Positions 54,315 to 62,522 of a stretch of 64,000 bases of DNA are shown piece by piece. This DNA is from Hyphomonadaceae bacterium (GTDB lineage: Bacteria; Pseudomonadota; Alphaproteobacteria; Rhizobiales; Hyphomicrobiaceae). The position numbers and the translations under genes were made by a program. Position 1 is the stretch's first letter. Each line of letters starts with the position of its first letter. The stretch is from assembly GCA_019747815.1 (NCBI GenBank), contig JAIEQJ010000005.1, forward strand, positions 117,576 through 181,575, in the 5' to 3' direction. The notes under the pieces were generated by a model. That model searched no databases and was not told the DNA's origin. It saw nothing but the letters and a program-made list of their open reading frames with translations.

Positions 54315-57300
54315 ACTGGAACATCTCGGCCTGGTCGATCCGCCAGCCGGTGCCGGCGCTGGTGCTGTTCCTGGTGCTGATGACGCTCGGCTACGTGAGC
54401 TTCAACCAGCTTCCGGTCACGCGCTTTCCCAATATCGACGTGCCGATCGTGCAGGTGCGGGTCACCCAGGCGGGTGCAGCACCCTCCGAGCTGGAGGTGC
54501 AGGTCACCAAGAAGGTCGAGGACGTCATTGCCGGCGTGAACGGGGTCAAGCACCAGACGTCGGCCATTACCGAGGGCTCGTCGGTCACCACCATCGAGTT
54601 CCGCCTCGAGGTCAACCAGGATCGCGCCGTCAACGACGTCAAGGATGCCATTGCGCGCATCCGCACGGAATTGCCCCGCACCATCGACGAGCCGATCGTC
54701 ACGCGCGTGCAGGTGGAAGGACTGCCGATCGTGACCTACGCGGCGCGGGCGCCGGGCATGACGCCCGAGCAGCTCTCCTGGTTCGTCGATGACACCATCG
54801 TGCGCGTGCTGCAGGGCGTGAAGGGCGTTTCGCAGATCGAGCGCATCGGCGGCGTCGACCGCGAGATGCGCGTTGCGCTCGATCCCGACCGGCTGCTGGC
54901 CTACGGCGTCACGGCCGGCGACGTGAACCGGCAGCTCAGGGCCACGCACGTGGATCTCGCCGGTGGCCGCGGCGACATCGGCGGCCGCGAGCAGGCGATC
55001 CGGACGCTGGCCGGCAAGCAGAGCCTGGAGGATCTCGCCGCCACCATGATCACCCTGCCGCGGGGCCGCAAGGTGCGCCTCGACCAGCTCGGCGCGGTGA
55101 CGGATACCAATGCCGAGCCGCGCACCTTTGCCGCGCTCGACGGCGCGCCGGTGGTGGCGTTCGCGGTCTCGCGTGCCACGGGCGCGAGCGATACCGTGGT
55201 TGCGGCCGATGTGGCCAAGAAGATCGCCGACCTGCAGCAGGCGCACCCCAACGTCGAGCTGAAGCTCATCGACACCATGGTGATCCACACGATGGGCGCC
55301 TATCGCTCGACGATGACGACGCTGATGGAGGGGGCGGCGCTTGCCATCGTCGTGGTGCTGCTCTTCCTGCGCGATCTGCGCGCCACGGTGATCGCCGCCA
55401 TCGCACTGCCGCTGTCGATCGTGCCGGCCTTCTGGGCGCTCGACGCCGCCGGCTTCTCGCTCAACCTCGTCAGCCTGCTGGCCATCACCATCGTCACCGG
55501 CATTCTGGTGGACGACGCCATCGTGGAGATCGAGAACATCGTGCGCCATATGCGCATGGGCAAGAGCGCCTATCGCGCGGCGCTCGAGGCGGCCGACGAG
55601 ATCGGCCTGGCCGTCATCGCCATCACGCTGACGATCATTGCCGTGTTCGTTCCCGTCAGCTTCATGGGCGGCATTGCCGGGCAATACTTCAAGCAGTTCG
55701 GGCTGGTCGTGGCCTTTGCCGTGTTCTTCTCGCTGCTGGTGGCGCGGCTCATCACGCCGCTGCTGGCGGCCTATTTCATGCGCGGCAATACGCATCACGA
55801 GAAGGAAGGCAGGGCGCTTGAGGCCTATACCCGGCTGGTGCGCTGGTCGGTCGCGCACCACTACAAGACGGTGGGCCTGGGGCTGGCGATATTCGCGGCC
55901 TCCATCGGCAGCTTCTATCTGCTGCCATCGGGCTTCCTGCCCCCCGAGGACACGGGCCGCACGCTGCTCGCCGTCGAGCTGCCGCCGGGCTCGCGCATGG
56001 GCGAAACCCAGGTCACCACCGATGCCGTCGCCCGCCAGATCCTGGCGCGCTCCGATATCAAGAGCGTGTTCATCAGCGGCGGCAAGGTGATGGGCGGCGG
56101 CGCGGAGGTGCGCAAGGCCACGCTCGTCATCAACCTGGTGCCGAAGAACAAGCGCAAGCTCGGCCAAGCCGCGATCAAAGCCGAGATCAGCCGCGGTCTG
56201 GCGAGCGTGCCCGACATCCGCTTCTGGTTCCTGCAGGACAACGGCCAGCGCCAGATCCAGCTCGTGGTCTCCGGGCGCGATGCCGCGGCGGTGACGCACG
56301 TGGCCGCCGAGATGACCAGCCAGGCCAAGCGCATTCCCCTGATCGCCAACGTCGTCTCGACCGCGGAGCTGGACCGGCCCGAGTTGCGCCTGGTTCCGAT
56401 CGGCGACATTGCCGCCGAGCTCGGCGTTTCGACCGAGGCCATGTCCGAGGCCGTGCGCATCGCCACCATCGGCGACATCGGTGCCAACCTTGCCAAGTTC
56501 AACGTCGGCGACCGGCAGGTGCCGATCCGGGTGCAGCTCGAGGAGCGTGCGCGCGGCGACCGGCAGATCCTGGAAGGGCTCAAGGTTGCGACCGCCTCGG
56601 GCGCCTCGGTGCCGCTGTCGTCGATCGCTCGCTTCGAGCTCGGTCAAGGCCCGACGGCCATCGACCGCTACGACCGCATGCGCCGCGTGCTCATCGGCGC
56701 CGATCTCGTCGGCAACGCGCCGCTCGGCGAGGCCGTCGATCGCATGCTGGCGTTGCCGGCCGCCAAGACCCTGCCGCCGGGCGTCGAGCTCAGGCAGTTC
56801 GGCGACGCCGAGATCATGGGCGAGGTGTTCGAGAGCTTCGCCCAGGCCATGGGGGCCGGCATCATGATGGTGTATGCCGTGCTGGTGCTGCTGTTCGGCA
56901 GCTTCCTGCAGCCGATCACCATCCTGTTCTCCCTGCCGCTCTCGATCGGCGGGGCCATCGTGGCATTGGCCATAACCGGCCAGCCCATCAGCCTGCCCGT
57001 GGTGATCGGCATCCTGATGCTGATGGGCATCGTCACCAAGAACGCCATCATGCTGGTGGACTTCGCCATCGAGGAGATGGCGCGCGGCGTGTCGCGCACG
57101 GAAGCCATCGTCGATGCCGGCCGCAAGCGGGCGCGGCCGATCGTGATGACGACCGTTGCCATGATCGGCGGCATGCTGCCCTCGGCCATTGCCAGCGGTG
57201 CCGGCGGCGAGTTCCGGGCGCCCATGTCGATTGCGGTGATCGGCGGGCTCACATCCTCCACGCTGCTGTCGCTGGTGTTCGTGCCGGCGGTGTTTGCCGT

Positions 57301-57454
57301 GATGGACGATGTCGCGAAAGTGATGTGGCACGTCTTCGGCCGGTTTGTCGGCCCTGGCGATGAGGCGGGCGATGGCGCGGCCGAGGCGCACGGCGCGGCG
57401 TCCGGCCTGTCGCCTGCAGCGCAGCCCAAGCCTGTGCCGGCAGCGGCCGAATAG
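54311..57454 (+). CDS. RND efflux inner-membrane transporter (HAE1/AcrB-like)
   Basis: 1047 residues, standard for AcrB-like pumps. The first segment PVPALVLFLVLMTLGYVSFNQLPVTRFPNIDVP is typical, with 12 membrane helices in two groups (about 10-30 and 330-540, then 850-1020) and two periplasmic porter domains. The proton-relay Asp pair sits in ILVDDAIVEIENIVRHM (TM4), and the matching Lys/Thr region is in the second half (LMLMGIVTKNAIMLVDFA). It expels hydrophobic compounds with the adaptor encoded before it. The C-terminus has a Pro/Ala-rich tail. No outer-membrane factor gene follows. Confidence 0.96.
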   Translation: MNWNISAWSIRQPVPALVLFLVLMTLGYVSFNQLPVTRFPNIDVPIVQVRVTQAGAAPSELEVQVTKKVEDVIAGVNGVKHQTSAITEGSSVTTIEFRLEVNQDRAVNDVKDAIARIRTELPRTIDEPIVTRVQVEGLPIVTYAARAPGMTPEQLSWFVDDTIVRVLQGVKGVSQIERIGGVDREMRVALDPDRLLAYGVTAGDVNRQLRATHVDLAGGRGDIGGREQAIRTLAGKQSLEDLAATMITLPRGRKVRLDQLGAVTDTNAEPRTFAALDGAPVVAFAVSRATGASDTVVAADVAKKIADLQQAHPNVELKLIDTMVIHTMGAYRSTMTTLMEGAALAIVVVLLFLRDLRATVIAAIALPLSIVPAFWALDAAGFSLNLVSLLAITIVTGILVDDAIVEIENIVRHMRMGKSAYRAALEAADEIGLAVIAITLTIIAVFVPVSFMGGIAGQYFKQFGLVVAFAVFFSLLVARLITPLLAAYFMRGNTHHEKEGRALEAYTRLVRWSVAHHYKTVGLGLAIFAASIGSFYLLPSGFLPPEDTGRTLLAVELPPGSRMGETQVTTDAVARQILARSDIKSVFISGGKVMGGGAEVRKATLVINLVPKNKRKLGQAAIKAEISRGLASVPDIRFWFLQDNGQRQIQLVVSGRDAAAVTHVAAEMTSQAKRIPLIANVVSTAELDRPELRLVPIGDIAAELGVSTEAMSEAVRIATIGDIGANLAKFNVGDRQVPIRVQLEERARGDRQILEGLKVATASGASVPLSSIARFELGQGPTAIDRYDRMRRVLIGADLVGNAPLGEAVDRMLALPAAKTLPPGVELRQFGDAEIMGEVFESFAQAMGAGIMMVYAVLVLLFGSFLQPITILFSLPLSIGGAIVALAITGQPISLPVVIGILMLMGIVTKNAIMLVDFAIEEMARGVSRTEAIVDAGRKRARPIVMTTVAMIGGMLPSAIASGAGGEFRAPMSIAVIGGLTSSTLLSLVFVPAVFAVMDDVAKVMWHVFGRFVGPGDEAGDGAAEAHGAASGLSPAAQPKPVPAAAE

Positions 57455-57580
57455 GCCGAAATGTTAACCCCACCTGCTGCCACGGCGCCGTGCGCCGATG
57501 GATCAGATTGCGGAGCCCCGGCGGGCCGGCCTAGTGTGGCCGCCGGGGGGACCCCCTGTACCCACCGGAGGATCCCGAAG

Positions 57581-58813
57581 ATGTTCGACGCCAGAAGCAT
57601 TCTCGACGTACTGGTCCGCGGCGGCGGGCAGCCGCAAGGACAAGGCCCAGGACAAGGAGCGGACATCTTCAGGGACCTGCTCGGCCAGCTCGGCAGCCAG
57701 GGCGGTCTGCAAGGTGGCGGCACTCCCCCGCCGAGCCGCAGCCCAGCCTCTGACCCCCAAGCCATGCCGCGGGGCGCCTATCGCGACGATCCGCGCGAGG
57801 CGTTGCCGCCCGGCCAGGCTCCCGACCAAACCGGCGGCGTAAGTCTGGAAGACCTGCTGCGCAGCGTGCTGGGCGGCGGCCAGGCGGGGCCTGGATCCGG
57901 CGGCGGACAAAGCGGCCCCGGCGGCGGCAATCTGCAAGACCTGCTGCGCGACCTGCTCGGCGGTTCCCCGGGCGGTTCCATGAACCGGATGGTCGGCGAC
58001 GGCGGCCAAGGTGGCCCGGGCCAAGGCGGCGGTCAGGGCGGCGTGCTCGATGTCCTCAAGCAGGTGTTGGGCCAGGCGACCTCGGGCGTGCGTGAAGGCG
58101 CGGGCCGGCTCGACGACATGACCGGCGCCTCCGGCCGAGCGCGCGAGGCCATCGGCCAGGCGACCGGGCAGTCGCCGGACGAGCTTATCGCCAAGCTCAA
58201 GGAGCTCATTGCCAACAACCAGCTCGGTGCCGGCGCCGCGCTCGGCGGACTTGGCGCCCTCATTCTCGGGACCGGGACCGGCCGTGCGCTGGCGGGCAGC
58301 GCCATCAAGCTTGGCGGCCTCGCGCTGATCGGCGGGCTCGCCTACAAGGCCTACCAGAACTACCAGCAGGGCCTGCCGCCGCTCACCGGCGGCACGGCGC
58401 CGACGCGGCAGGGCCTGGTTGCGGCGCCGCAGGGCTCGGGCTTCGAGCCCGACGCGGTGACGCACGAGTCGGCCATGCTCTACATCCGCGCGATGATTGC
58501 GGCCGCGGCTGCGGACGGGCGCATCGATGCCAAGGAGCAGCAGAAGATCCTGGGCGGGCTGCAGCAGGCCGGCATGGACGCGGTGGCGCAGCAGTTCCTG
58601 ACCCGGGAGATCAACCATCCCGCGACGGCCGAGGATCTGGCGGACGCCGTTGCCTCGCCGCAGCAGGCCGTGCAGGTCTACACGGCCGCTCGCGTCGCCG
58701 TCGATGTGGACAGCGCGGCGGAGCATGCCTTCCTGAGCCGCCTCGCCGGGGCGCTGGGCATCGACGACAGGCTTGCGGCCCAGATCGACGCCGCAGCCCG
58801 CGGGGCGGCCTAG
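57581..58813 (+). CDS. DUF533/TerB-like protein with repeated amphipathic helices in a Gly/Gln-rich N-terminus
   Basis: 410 residues from the ATG at 57581, after CGGAGGATC. The C-terminal half (about 290-410) is the DUF533/TerB-like helical domain (AMLYIRAMIAAAAADGRIDAKEQQKILGGLQQAG, TREINHPATAEDLADAVASPQQAVQVYTAARVAVD). The N-terminal half contains five related short helices at residues 6-12, 29-38, 88-99, 118-128 and 155-165, each of the type L-x-D-L-L-R/K-x-x-L-G. They are joined by Gly/Pro/Gln-rich linkers. A hydrophobic stretch (about 213-250) may touch the membrane. Function unknown. Confidence 0.85.
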   Translation: MFDARSILDVLVRGGGQPQGQGPGQGADIFRDLLGQLGSQGGLQGGGTPPPSRSPASDPQAMPRGAYRDDPREALPPGQAPDQTGGVSLEDLLRSVLGGGQAGPGSGGGQSGPGGGNLQDLLRDLLGGSPGGSMNRMVGDGGQGGPGQGGGQGGVLDVLKQVLGQATSGVREGAGRLDDMTGASGRAREAIGQATGQSPDELIAKLKELIANNQLGAGAALGGLGALILGTGTGRALAGSAIKLGGLALIGGLAYKAYQNYQQGLPPLTGGTAPTRQGLVAAPQGSGFEPDAVTHESAMLYIRAMIAAAAADGRIDAKEQQKILGGLQQAGMDAVAQQFLTREINHPATAEDLADAVASPQQAVQVYTAARVAVDVDSAAEHAFLSRLAGALGIDDRLAAQIDAAARGAA

Positions 58814-58904
58814 CGCCGGCGGCAAGCGGCCCGCCGAGCGAAGGGCCCGGCTTGCCCAAGGGGCTCCAGCCCGCTGCCGTGGCCGTCTGCAAGGTCCATG
58901 CGCG

Positions 58905-58928
58905 CGGATGTTTCACGTGAAACATCCG
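58905..58928. promoter_or_regulatory. parS: parS centromere site (ParB binding)
   Basis: The 16-bp core TGTTTCACGTGAAACA at 58909-58924 equals the ParB parS consensus with no mismatch. It is extended to a 24-bp perfect palindrome at 58905-58928. parS sites cluster near the chromosome origin, so this may place the window in the origin-proximal part of the chromosome. It lies in the 327-bp gap between the DUF533 and DUF2852 genes; apart from it and the site below I see no gene there. Confidence 0.93.
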
Positions 58929-59060
58929 TGCGCTGTTCATTTTTCTTAAGACGAATTCTCGCGTCGTGCCGTGGTGCGTGCCGCGCACCGGAACCTTCGC
59001 CCGTGGTCCCGCCCGAGGTTTCACGTCGCCGCTATCGGCCCCATCTTTCCTGGGCGCCCC

Positions 59061-59108
59061 TTGACGCGGACCCTGCCCTCTGCCATTTATGTAAATGTTA
59101 TAAACATT
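59061..59108 (+). promoter_or_regulatory. Candidate promoter and palindrome upstream of DUF2852
   Basis: TTGACG (59061-59066) is followed after 17 bp by CATTTA (59084-59089), a weak -10. Next is a 15-bp palindrome, AATGTT (59094-59099), ATA, AACATT (59103-59108), 33 bp before the ATG. It is the best promoter-like stretch in this gap. Confidence 0.4.
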
Positions 59109-59140
59109 CACGCGGATCCTGACCCTGGAGAACGACGGCA

Positions 59141-59605
59141 ATGTCTGAGGTAGTCGCAAGGATTGACGACTTCGGGAGGCCGGCCTGGCTGGCGCTGATG
59201 GTGCTCGGCTTCATCGTGTTCTGGCCCATCGGTCTGGCGGTCCTGGCCTACATCATATGGAGTGGACGGATGGGATGCTCACCAAGATACGGCGACATGC
59301 AGGCGTGGCGGGACCGTGCGGCAGCACGCTGGGAGCACCGGCGGGAGCGCTGGGAGCGCCGCATGCAGCGGCACTGGGGCGGGCGCCACGGCTTTGCGCC
59401 GAGCGGCAACCGCGCCTTCGACGAATACCGCAGCGAGGCGCTGCGCAAGCTGGAGGAGGAGGCAGCCGAGTTCCGCGCCTTCCTGGAGCGCCTGCGCATG
59501 GCCAAGGACCGCGCCGAGTTCGACGCCTTCATGACCGAGCGGCGCGATCGCCCGGCCGGTTCCGGCGGCGGCCCGCACGAGCCCTCGCCTCAGCCGCAAA
59601 GCTGA
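59141..59605 (+). CDS. DUF2852 small membrane protein
   Basis: 154 residues. One hydrophobic segment (WLALMVLGFIVFWPIGLAVLAYIIWSGRMG, about 15-45) is followed by a basic, Arg/Trp/Glu-rich cytoplasmic domain (WRDRAAARWEHRRERWERRMQRHW, then FDEYRSEALRKLEEEAAEFRAFLERLRMAKDRAEFDAFM). This is the DUF2852 layout as I recall it. The helical second half could form a coiled coil. Monocistronic, with a strong hairpin after the stop. The function is unknown. Confidence 0.85.
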   Translation: MSEVVARIDDFGRPAWLALMVLGFIVFWPIGLAVLAYIIWSGRMGCSPRYGDMQAWRDRAAARWEHRRERWERRMQRHWGGRHGFAPSGNRAFDEYRSEALRKLEEEAAEFRAFLERLRMAKDRAEFDAFMTERRDRPAGSGGGPHEPSPQPQS

Positions 59606-59619
59606 TCCACCAAGCTGCG

Positions 59620-59647
59620 CCTCCCTTGCCGTCTTGTGCAAGGGAGG
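59620..59647 (+). terminator. Terminator hairpin after DUF2852
   Basis: A 9-bp perfect stem, CCTCCCTTG (59620-59628) and CAAGGGAGG (59639-59647), with a 10-base loop, 15 bp past the stop codon. No T-run, but the stem is strong. Confidence 0.65.
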
Positions 59648-59692
59648 TTGCGCGGCAGGCTGCCCTTGACGGCAGCACCACCACCACCGTCC

Positions 59693-59713
59693 CCCCAAGA
59701 TCACGCCTTGGGG
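59693..59713 (-). terminator. Second hairpin between DUF2852 and galU
   Basis: A 7-bp perfect stem, CCCCAAG (59693-59699) and CTTGGGG (59707-59713), with a 7-base loop, about 95 bp after the galU stop. It probably ends galU transcription or is a second stage of the convergent terminator. Confidence 0.5.
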
Positions 59714-59807
59714 CGTTTCGCGCGGCCGCGGCAGAGCCTGGTCGGCATTGCGCCCGGGCCTTGGCGAGGTGCCGGCCGCGCGATCGCCCGGCGCGGGCTG
59801 GGCGCGC

Positions 59808-60677
59808 CTACAGCAGCCTCTTGATCTCAGCCCTGAGTGCGGGCCCCAGATCGCTGCGCGCGAGCGCATAGGCGAGGTTGGCGGTGAGGAAGCCGATCTT
59901 GGAGCCGCAGTCGTAGATGGTGCCGTCGAAGCGCACGGCATGGAACGGCTGCACCTGGGCGAGCTTGATCATGGCATCCGTGATCTGGATCTCGCCGCCG
60001 GCGCCGCGCTCGCCCTGCTCGAGAATCGCGAAAATCTCCGGCTGCAGGATGTAGCGGCCGGAGATGTGCAGGTTGGACGGCGCCGTTCCGGCCTTGGGCT
60101 TTTCCACCATCTGCGTGATGCGCGAGGTCTTGGCCTTCGGGTCCTCCACGCCGACGATGCCGTACTGATGCGCCTGGTCCGCCGGCACCGGCGCGACGGC
60201 GATGTAGTTGCCGGCATGGGCTGCATAGGCCTCGATCATCTCGCCGATGCAGGGGGTGTCTGCAAAGTGCAGCACGTCGGGCAGCAGCAGCGCAAACGGC
60301 TCGTTACCGACGATGTCGCGCGCGCACCACACCGCATGCCCGAGCCCCAGCGGCAACTGCTGGCGCGTGAAGCTGGTCTGGCCGGCGCCGGGCAGCTCGC
60401 GCACGAGCGCATCGAGCTCGGCCGTCTTGCCGCGCTCGGCCAGCGTGCGCTCCAGCTCGAACTGCCTGTCGAAGTGATCCTCGATGACGCCCTTGTTGCG
60501 TCCCGTCACGAAGATGAAATGCTCGATGCCGGCCGCGCGGGCCTCGTCCACGACGTGCTGGATGACCGGGCGGTCGACGATCGTCAGCATCTCCTTGGGC
60601 ACCGCCTTGGTGGCAGGCAGAAAGCGGGTGCCGAGCCCGGCCACCGGAAAGACCGCCTTGCGAATGCGCTGTGTCAT
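59808..60677 (-). CDS. galU: UTP-glucose-1-phosphate uridylyltransferase
   Basis: 289 residues from the ATG at 60677. It makes UDP-glucose for exopolysaccharide, lipopolysaccharide and trehalose synthesis. The nucleotidyltransferase start KAVFPVAGLGTRFLPATKAVPKEML (G-x-G-T-R-F-L-P motif) is intact, with VDRPVIQHVVDEARAAGI, LLPDVLHF, GIVGVEDP and QMVEKPKAGTAPSN, then GRYILQPEIFAIL, all GalU-type. The upstream open frame on the same strand is longer but has no homology. It is divergent from the transglycosylase gene. Confidence 0.96.
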   Translation of the reverse strand: MTQRIRKAVFPVAGLGTRFLPATKAVPKEMLTIVDRPVIQHVVDEARAAGIEHFIFVTGRNKGVIEDHFDRQFELERTLAERGKTAELDALVRELPGAGQTSFTRQQLPLGLGHAVWCARDIVGNEPFALLLPDVLHFADTPCIGEMIEAYAAHAGNYIAVAPVPADQAHQYGIVGVEDPKAKTSRITQMVEKPKAGTAPSNLHISGRYILQPEIFAILEQGERGAGGEIQITDAMIKLAQVQPFHAVRFDGTIYDCGSKIGFLTANLAYALARSDLGPALRAEIKRLL

Positions 60678-60887
60678 CGAGGAATGAACTCCGTTCGGCG
60701 CTTGGCCGTGCTGCACCACACCTAGCCGCCCACGGGGGCAGGCTGCAAGCATGGCCGGCCGGCAGACGCCTGTGGGCGTCAAATCCGAGCTGGCCGGAGC
60801 CGCCGAACCCGGTGGCGGCCCAAAAATGGGCACAGAATCGCCTAAAGTGCCCGGAGAAGACGGCGTCATCGCGATGCGGAGGGCTGG

Positions 60888-62216
60888 GTGAGGTTCGCCA
60901 CAATGGCCGGCCGGCGGGTGTTGGCGGCGTCCTGCCGGACGGGGGCAGGCGCGCTGGCGGCGCTGGCGTGGCTCGCGGTCGCCATCCCGGCGCCCAGCGT
61001 ATCCGCGCAGGACGCCCAAGGCTTTCGCCGCTTTGTCAGCGAGCTTTGGCCCGAGGTGCAGACCTACGGCGTCTCGCGCGCCACCTTCGACAAGGCTTTC
61101 GCCGGCGTGGAGCCGGATTTCTCCATTCCCGATCTCATGCTGCCCGGCAAGGCCGACGACAAGGGCCAGGCCGAGTTTACCCGGACGCCCGCTGCCTACG
61201 TGAACGCGGCCTATCTCGCCAAGCTGAGCGACCAGGGCAAGGCGCTGCTGGTGAAGCATCGCGACGCGCTGGACCGGATCGAGCGCGAGCTTGGCGTGCA
61301 GCGCCAGTTCGTGCTCGCCATCTGGGGGCGCGAGACCGCGTTCGGCGCGCATCGCTCGCCGCACTATGCCATCCAGGTGCTGGCCACGCAGGCCTACGCC
61401 GGCCGCCGCAAGGACATGTTTCGCAACGAGCTGATCCACGCGCTGAAGCTGCTGGAGGACGGCATCCTCACGCGCGAGACCATGAAATCCTCATGGGCCG
61501 GGGCCATGGGGCTGACGCAGTTCATGCCTTCGGAATACTACGGGCTCGCCTACGATCTGGACCGCGACGGTCGCAAGGACATCTGGACCTCGGTGCCCGA
61601 CGCGCTCGCCTCCGCCGCCAATCAGCTGCGCTACCGCGGCTGGGTGCCGGGACAAACCTGGGCCTACGAGGTGCGCTTGCCGGCGGACGTGACGTGCCGG
61701 GCGGAAGGCCCGCCCGAGGCGCGCGCAGTGCGCGACTGGGTGAAGCGCGGCGTGACGCGCACCGGCGGGCAGCCCTTTCCGGCCGGCGCGCTGGATGCGC
61801 AAGCCTTCGTCCTCACGGCCGGCGGCGCCTACGGCCCGGCGTTCCTGGCGCTCGAGAACTTCATGGTCATCAAGCGCTACAACATGTCCGATCTCTACGC
61901 CATGTTCGTCGGCAATCTGGCCGACCGCATCGCCGGCGGCGGAAATTTCGACACCCCCTGGGGCGAGGTGCGCCAGCTTGGCGCGCGCGGCATCGAGGAG
62001 ATCCAGAGGCGGCTGCAGGATCGCGGCTATGCCATCGCCAAGATCGACGGCAAGGCCGGCATGAACACGCGTGCACTGATCGGCGCCTACCAGCATGCCA
62101 GCCGGCTCAAGGTCGACTGCTGGCCCTCCGAGGCGCTGCTGGCCCATCTGCGGGCGGGTGCCGCCGCGGACAGAGCCCAGCCGGCCTCCAGCAAAGGCGC
62201 GCTGGGCGCGCGCTAG
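60888..62216 (+). CDS. Lytic murein transglycosylase (MltB-like) with C-terminal peptidoglycan-binding domain; stop from a repeat
   Basis: 442 residues from a GTG at 60888, after CGGAGGG. A signal peptide (ALAWLAVAIPAPSVSAQ) is followed by an SLT-2/MltB domain: Glu149 in IWGRETAFG is the catalytic acid, with QVLATQAYAGRRKDMFRNELIHALKLLEDG and SSWAGAMGLTQFMPSEYY. A C-terminal peptidoglycan-binding domain (EIQRRLQDRGYAIAKIDGKAGMNTRALIGAYQ, about 365-395) anchors it to the wall. It cuts glycan strands. The final Lys/Ser/Gly-rich residues run into a palindromic repeat whose TAG (62214-62216) is the stop codon. Confidence 0.93.
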   Translation: MRFATMAGRRVLAASCRTGAGALAALAWLAVAIPAPSVSAQDAQGFRRFVSELWPEVQTYGVSRATFDKAFAGVEPDFSIPDLMLPGKADDKGQAEFTRTPAAYVNAAYLAKLSDQGKALLVKHRDALDRIERELGVQRQFVLAIWGRETAFGAHRSPHYAIQVLATQAYAGRRKDMFRNELIHALKLLEDGILTRETMKSSWAGAMGLTQFMPSEYYGLAYDLDRDGRKDIWTSVPDALASAANQLRYRGWVPGQTWAYEVRLPADVTCRAEGPPEARAVRDWVKRGVTRTGGQPFPAGALDAQAFVLTAGGAYGPAFLALENFMVIKRYNMSDLYAMFVGNLADRIAGGGNFDTPWGEVRQLGARGIEEIQRRLQDRGYAIAKIDGKAGMNTRALIGAYQHASRLKVDCWPSEALLAHLRAGAAADRAQPASSKGALGAR

Positions 62217-62289
62217 TGTGATGATCGAGAAATTCGCCCTTCCTCGCAGCCCGCCTACTGAGCGAATTTCTCGATCTGAATCACACTAG
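62213..62289. repeat. Imperfect palindromic repeat, copy 2
   Basis: 77 bp from CTAGTGT (62213-62219) to ACACTAG (62283-62289). GATCGAGAAATTCGC and GCGAATTTCTCGATC pair as the stem. It reads as the reverse complement of copy 1 over most of its length. It provides the TAG stop of the preceding transglycosylase gene. Confidence 0.85.
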
Positions 62290-62302
62290 AACCATGAGCT
62301 TG

Positions 62303-62377
62303 CTAGTGTCCTTTCGATCGCGAAGTTCGTTCAGCGCCTGCTGCAAGGTCCGGCGAACTTCGCGATCGGGACACTAG
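62303..62377. repeat. Imperfect palindromic repeat, copy 3
   Basis: 75 bp from CTAGTGT (62303-62309) to ACACTAG (62371-62377), 13 bp after copy 2. GATCGCGAAGTTCG and CGAACTTCGCGATC pair as the stem, perfect over 14 bp. Its stem sequence is the GCG variant, like the left arm of copy 1. Confidence 0.85.
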
Positions 62378-62420
62378 AGGGGCCGGCCGCTTGTGGTGCC
62401 AGGCAAAGTGGCGCATCCTG

Positions 62421-62448
62421 CCAGGCGAATCCGGCCAGGCGAATCCGG
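62421..62448. repeat. 14-bp perfect tandem duplication
   Basis: CCAGGCGAATCCGG at 62421-62434 and again at 62435-62448, upstream of the DUF459 gene and just after the palindromic repeats. Confidence 0.85.
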
Positions 62449-62522
62449 ATTCGTCGGGCACGGCTGGAGCGATAGAGCGGCACGTGGCTCGGCGGCCGGT
62501 CGCCGCAGCGCGCAGAGCGACA

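Noticed and set aside
54095..57391. A 1098-codon open frame on the reverse strand, opposite the RND pump
   Set aside because: The codon bias of GC-rich coding DNA leaves long stop-free frames on the opposite strand; the translation is His/Arg/Asp-rich and shows no known domain, while the + strand is a complete RND transporter.
59017..59030. A second parS-like GGTTTCACGTCG sequence
   Set aside because: Only about half of the palindrome is present, too weak for a ParB site.
60678..61439. Upstream extension of the galU frame
   Set aside because: No homology and no ribosome-binding site; GalU homologues start at MTQRIRKAVFPVAG.
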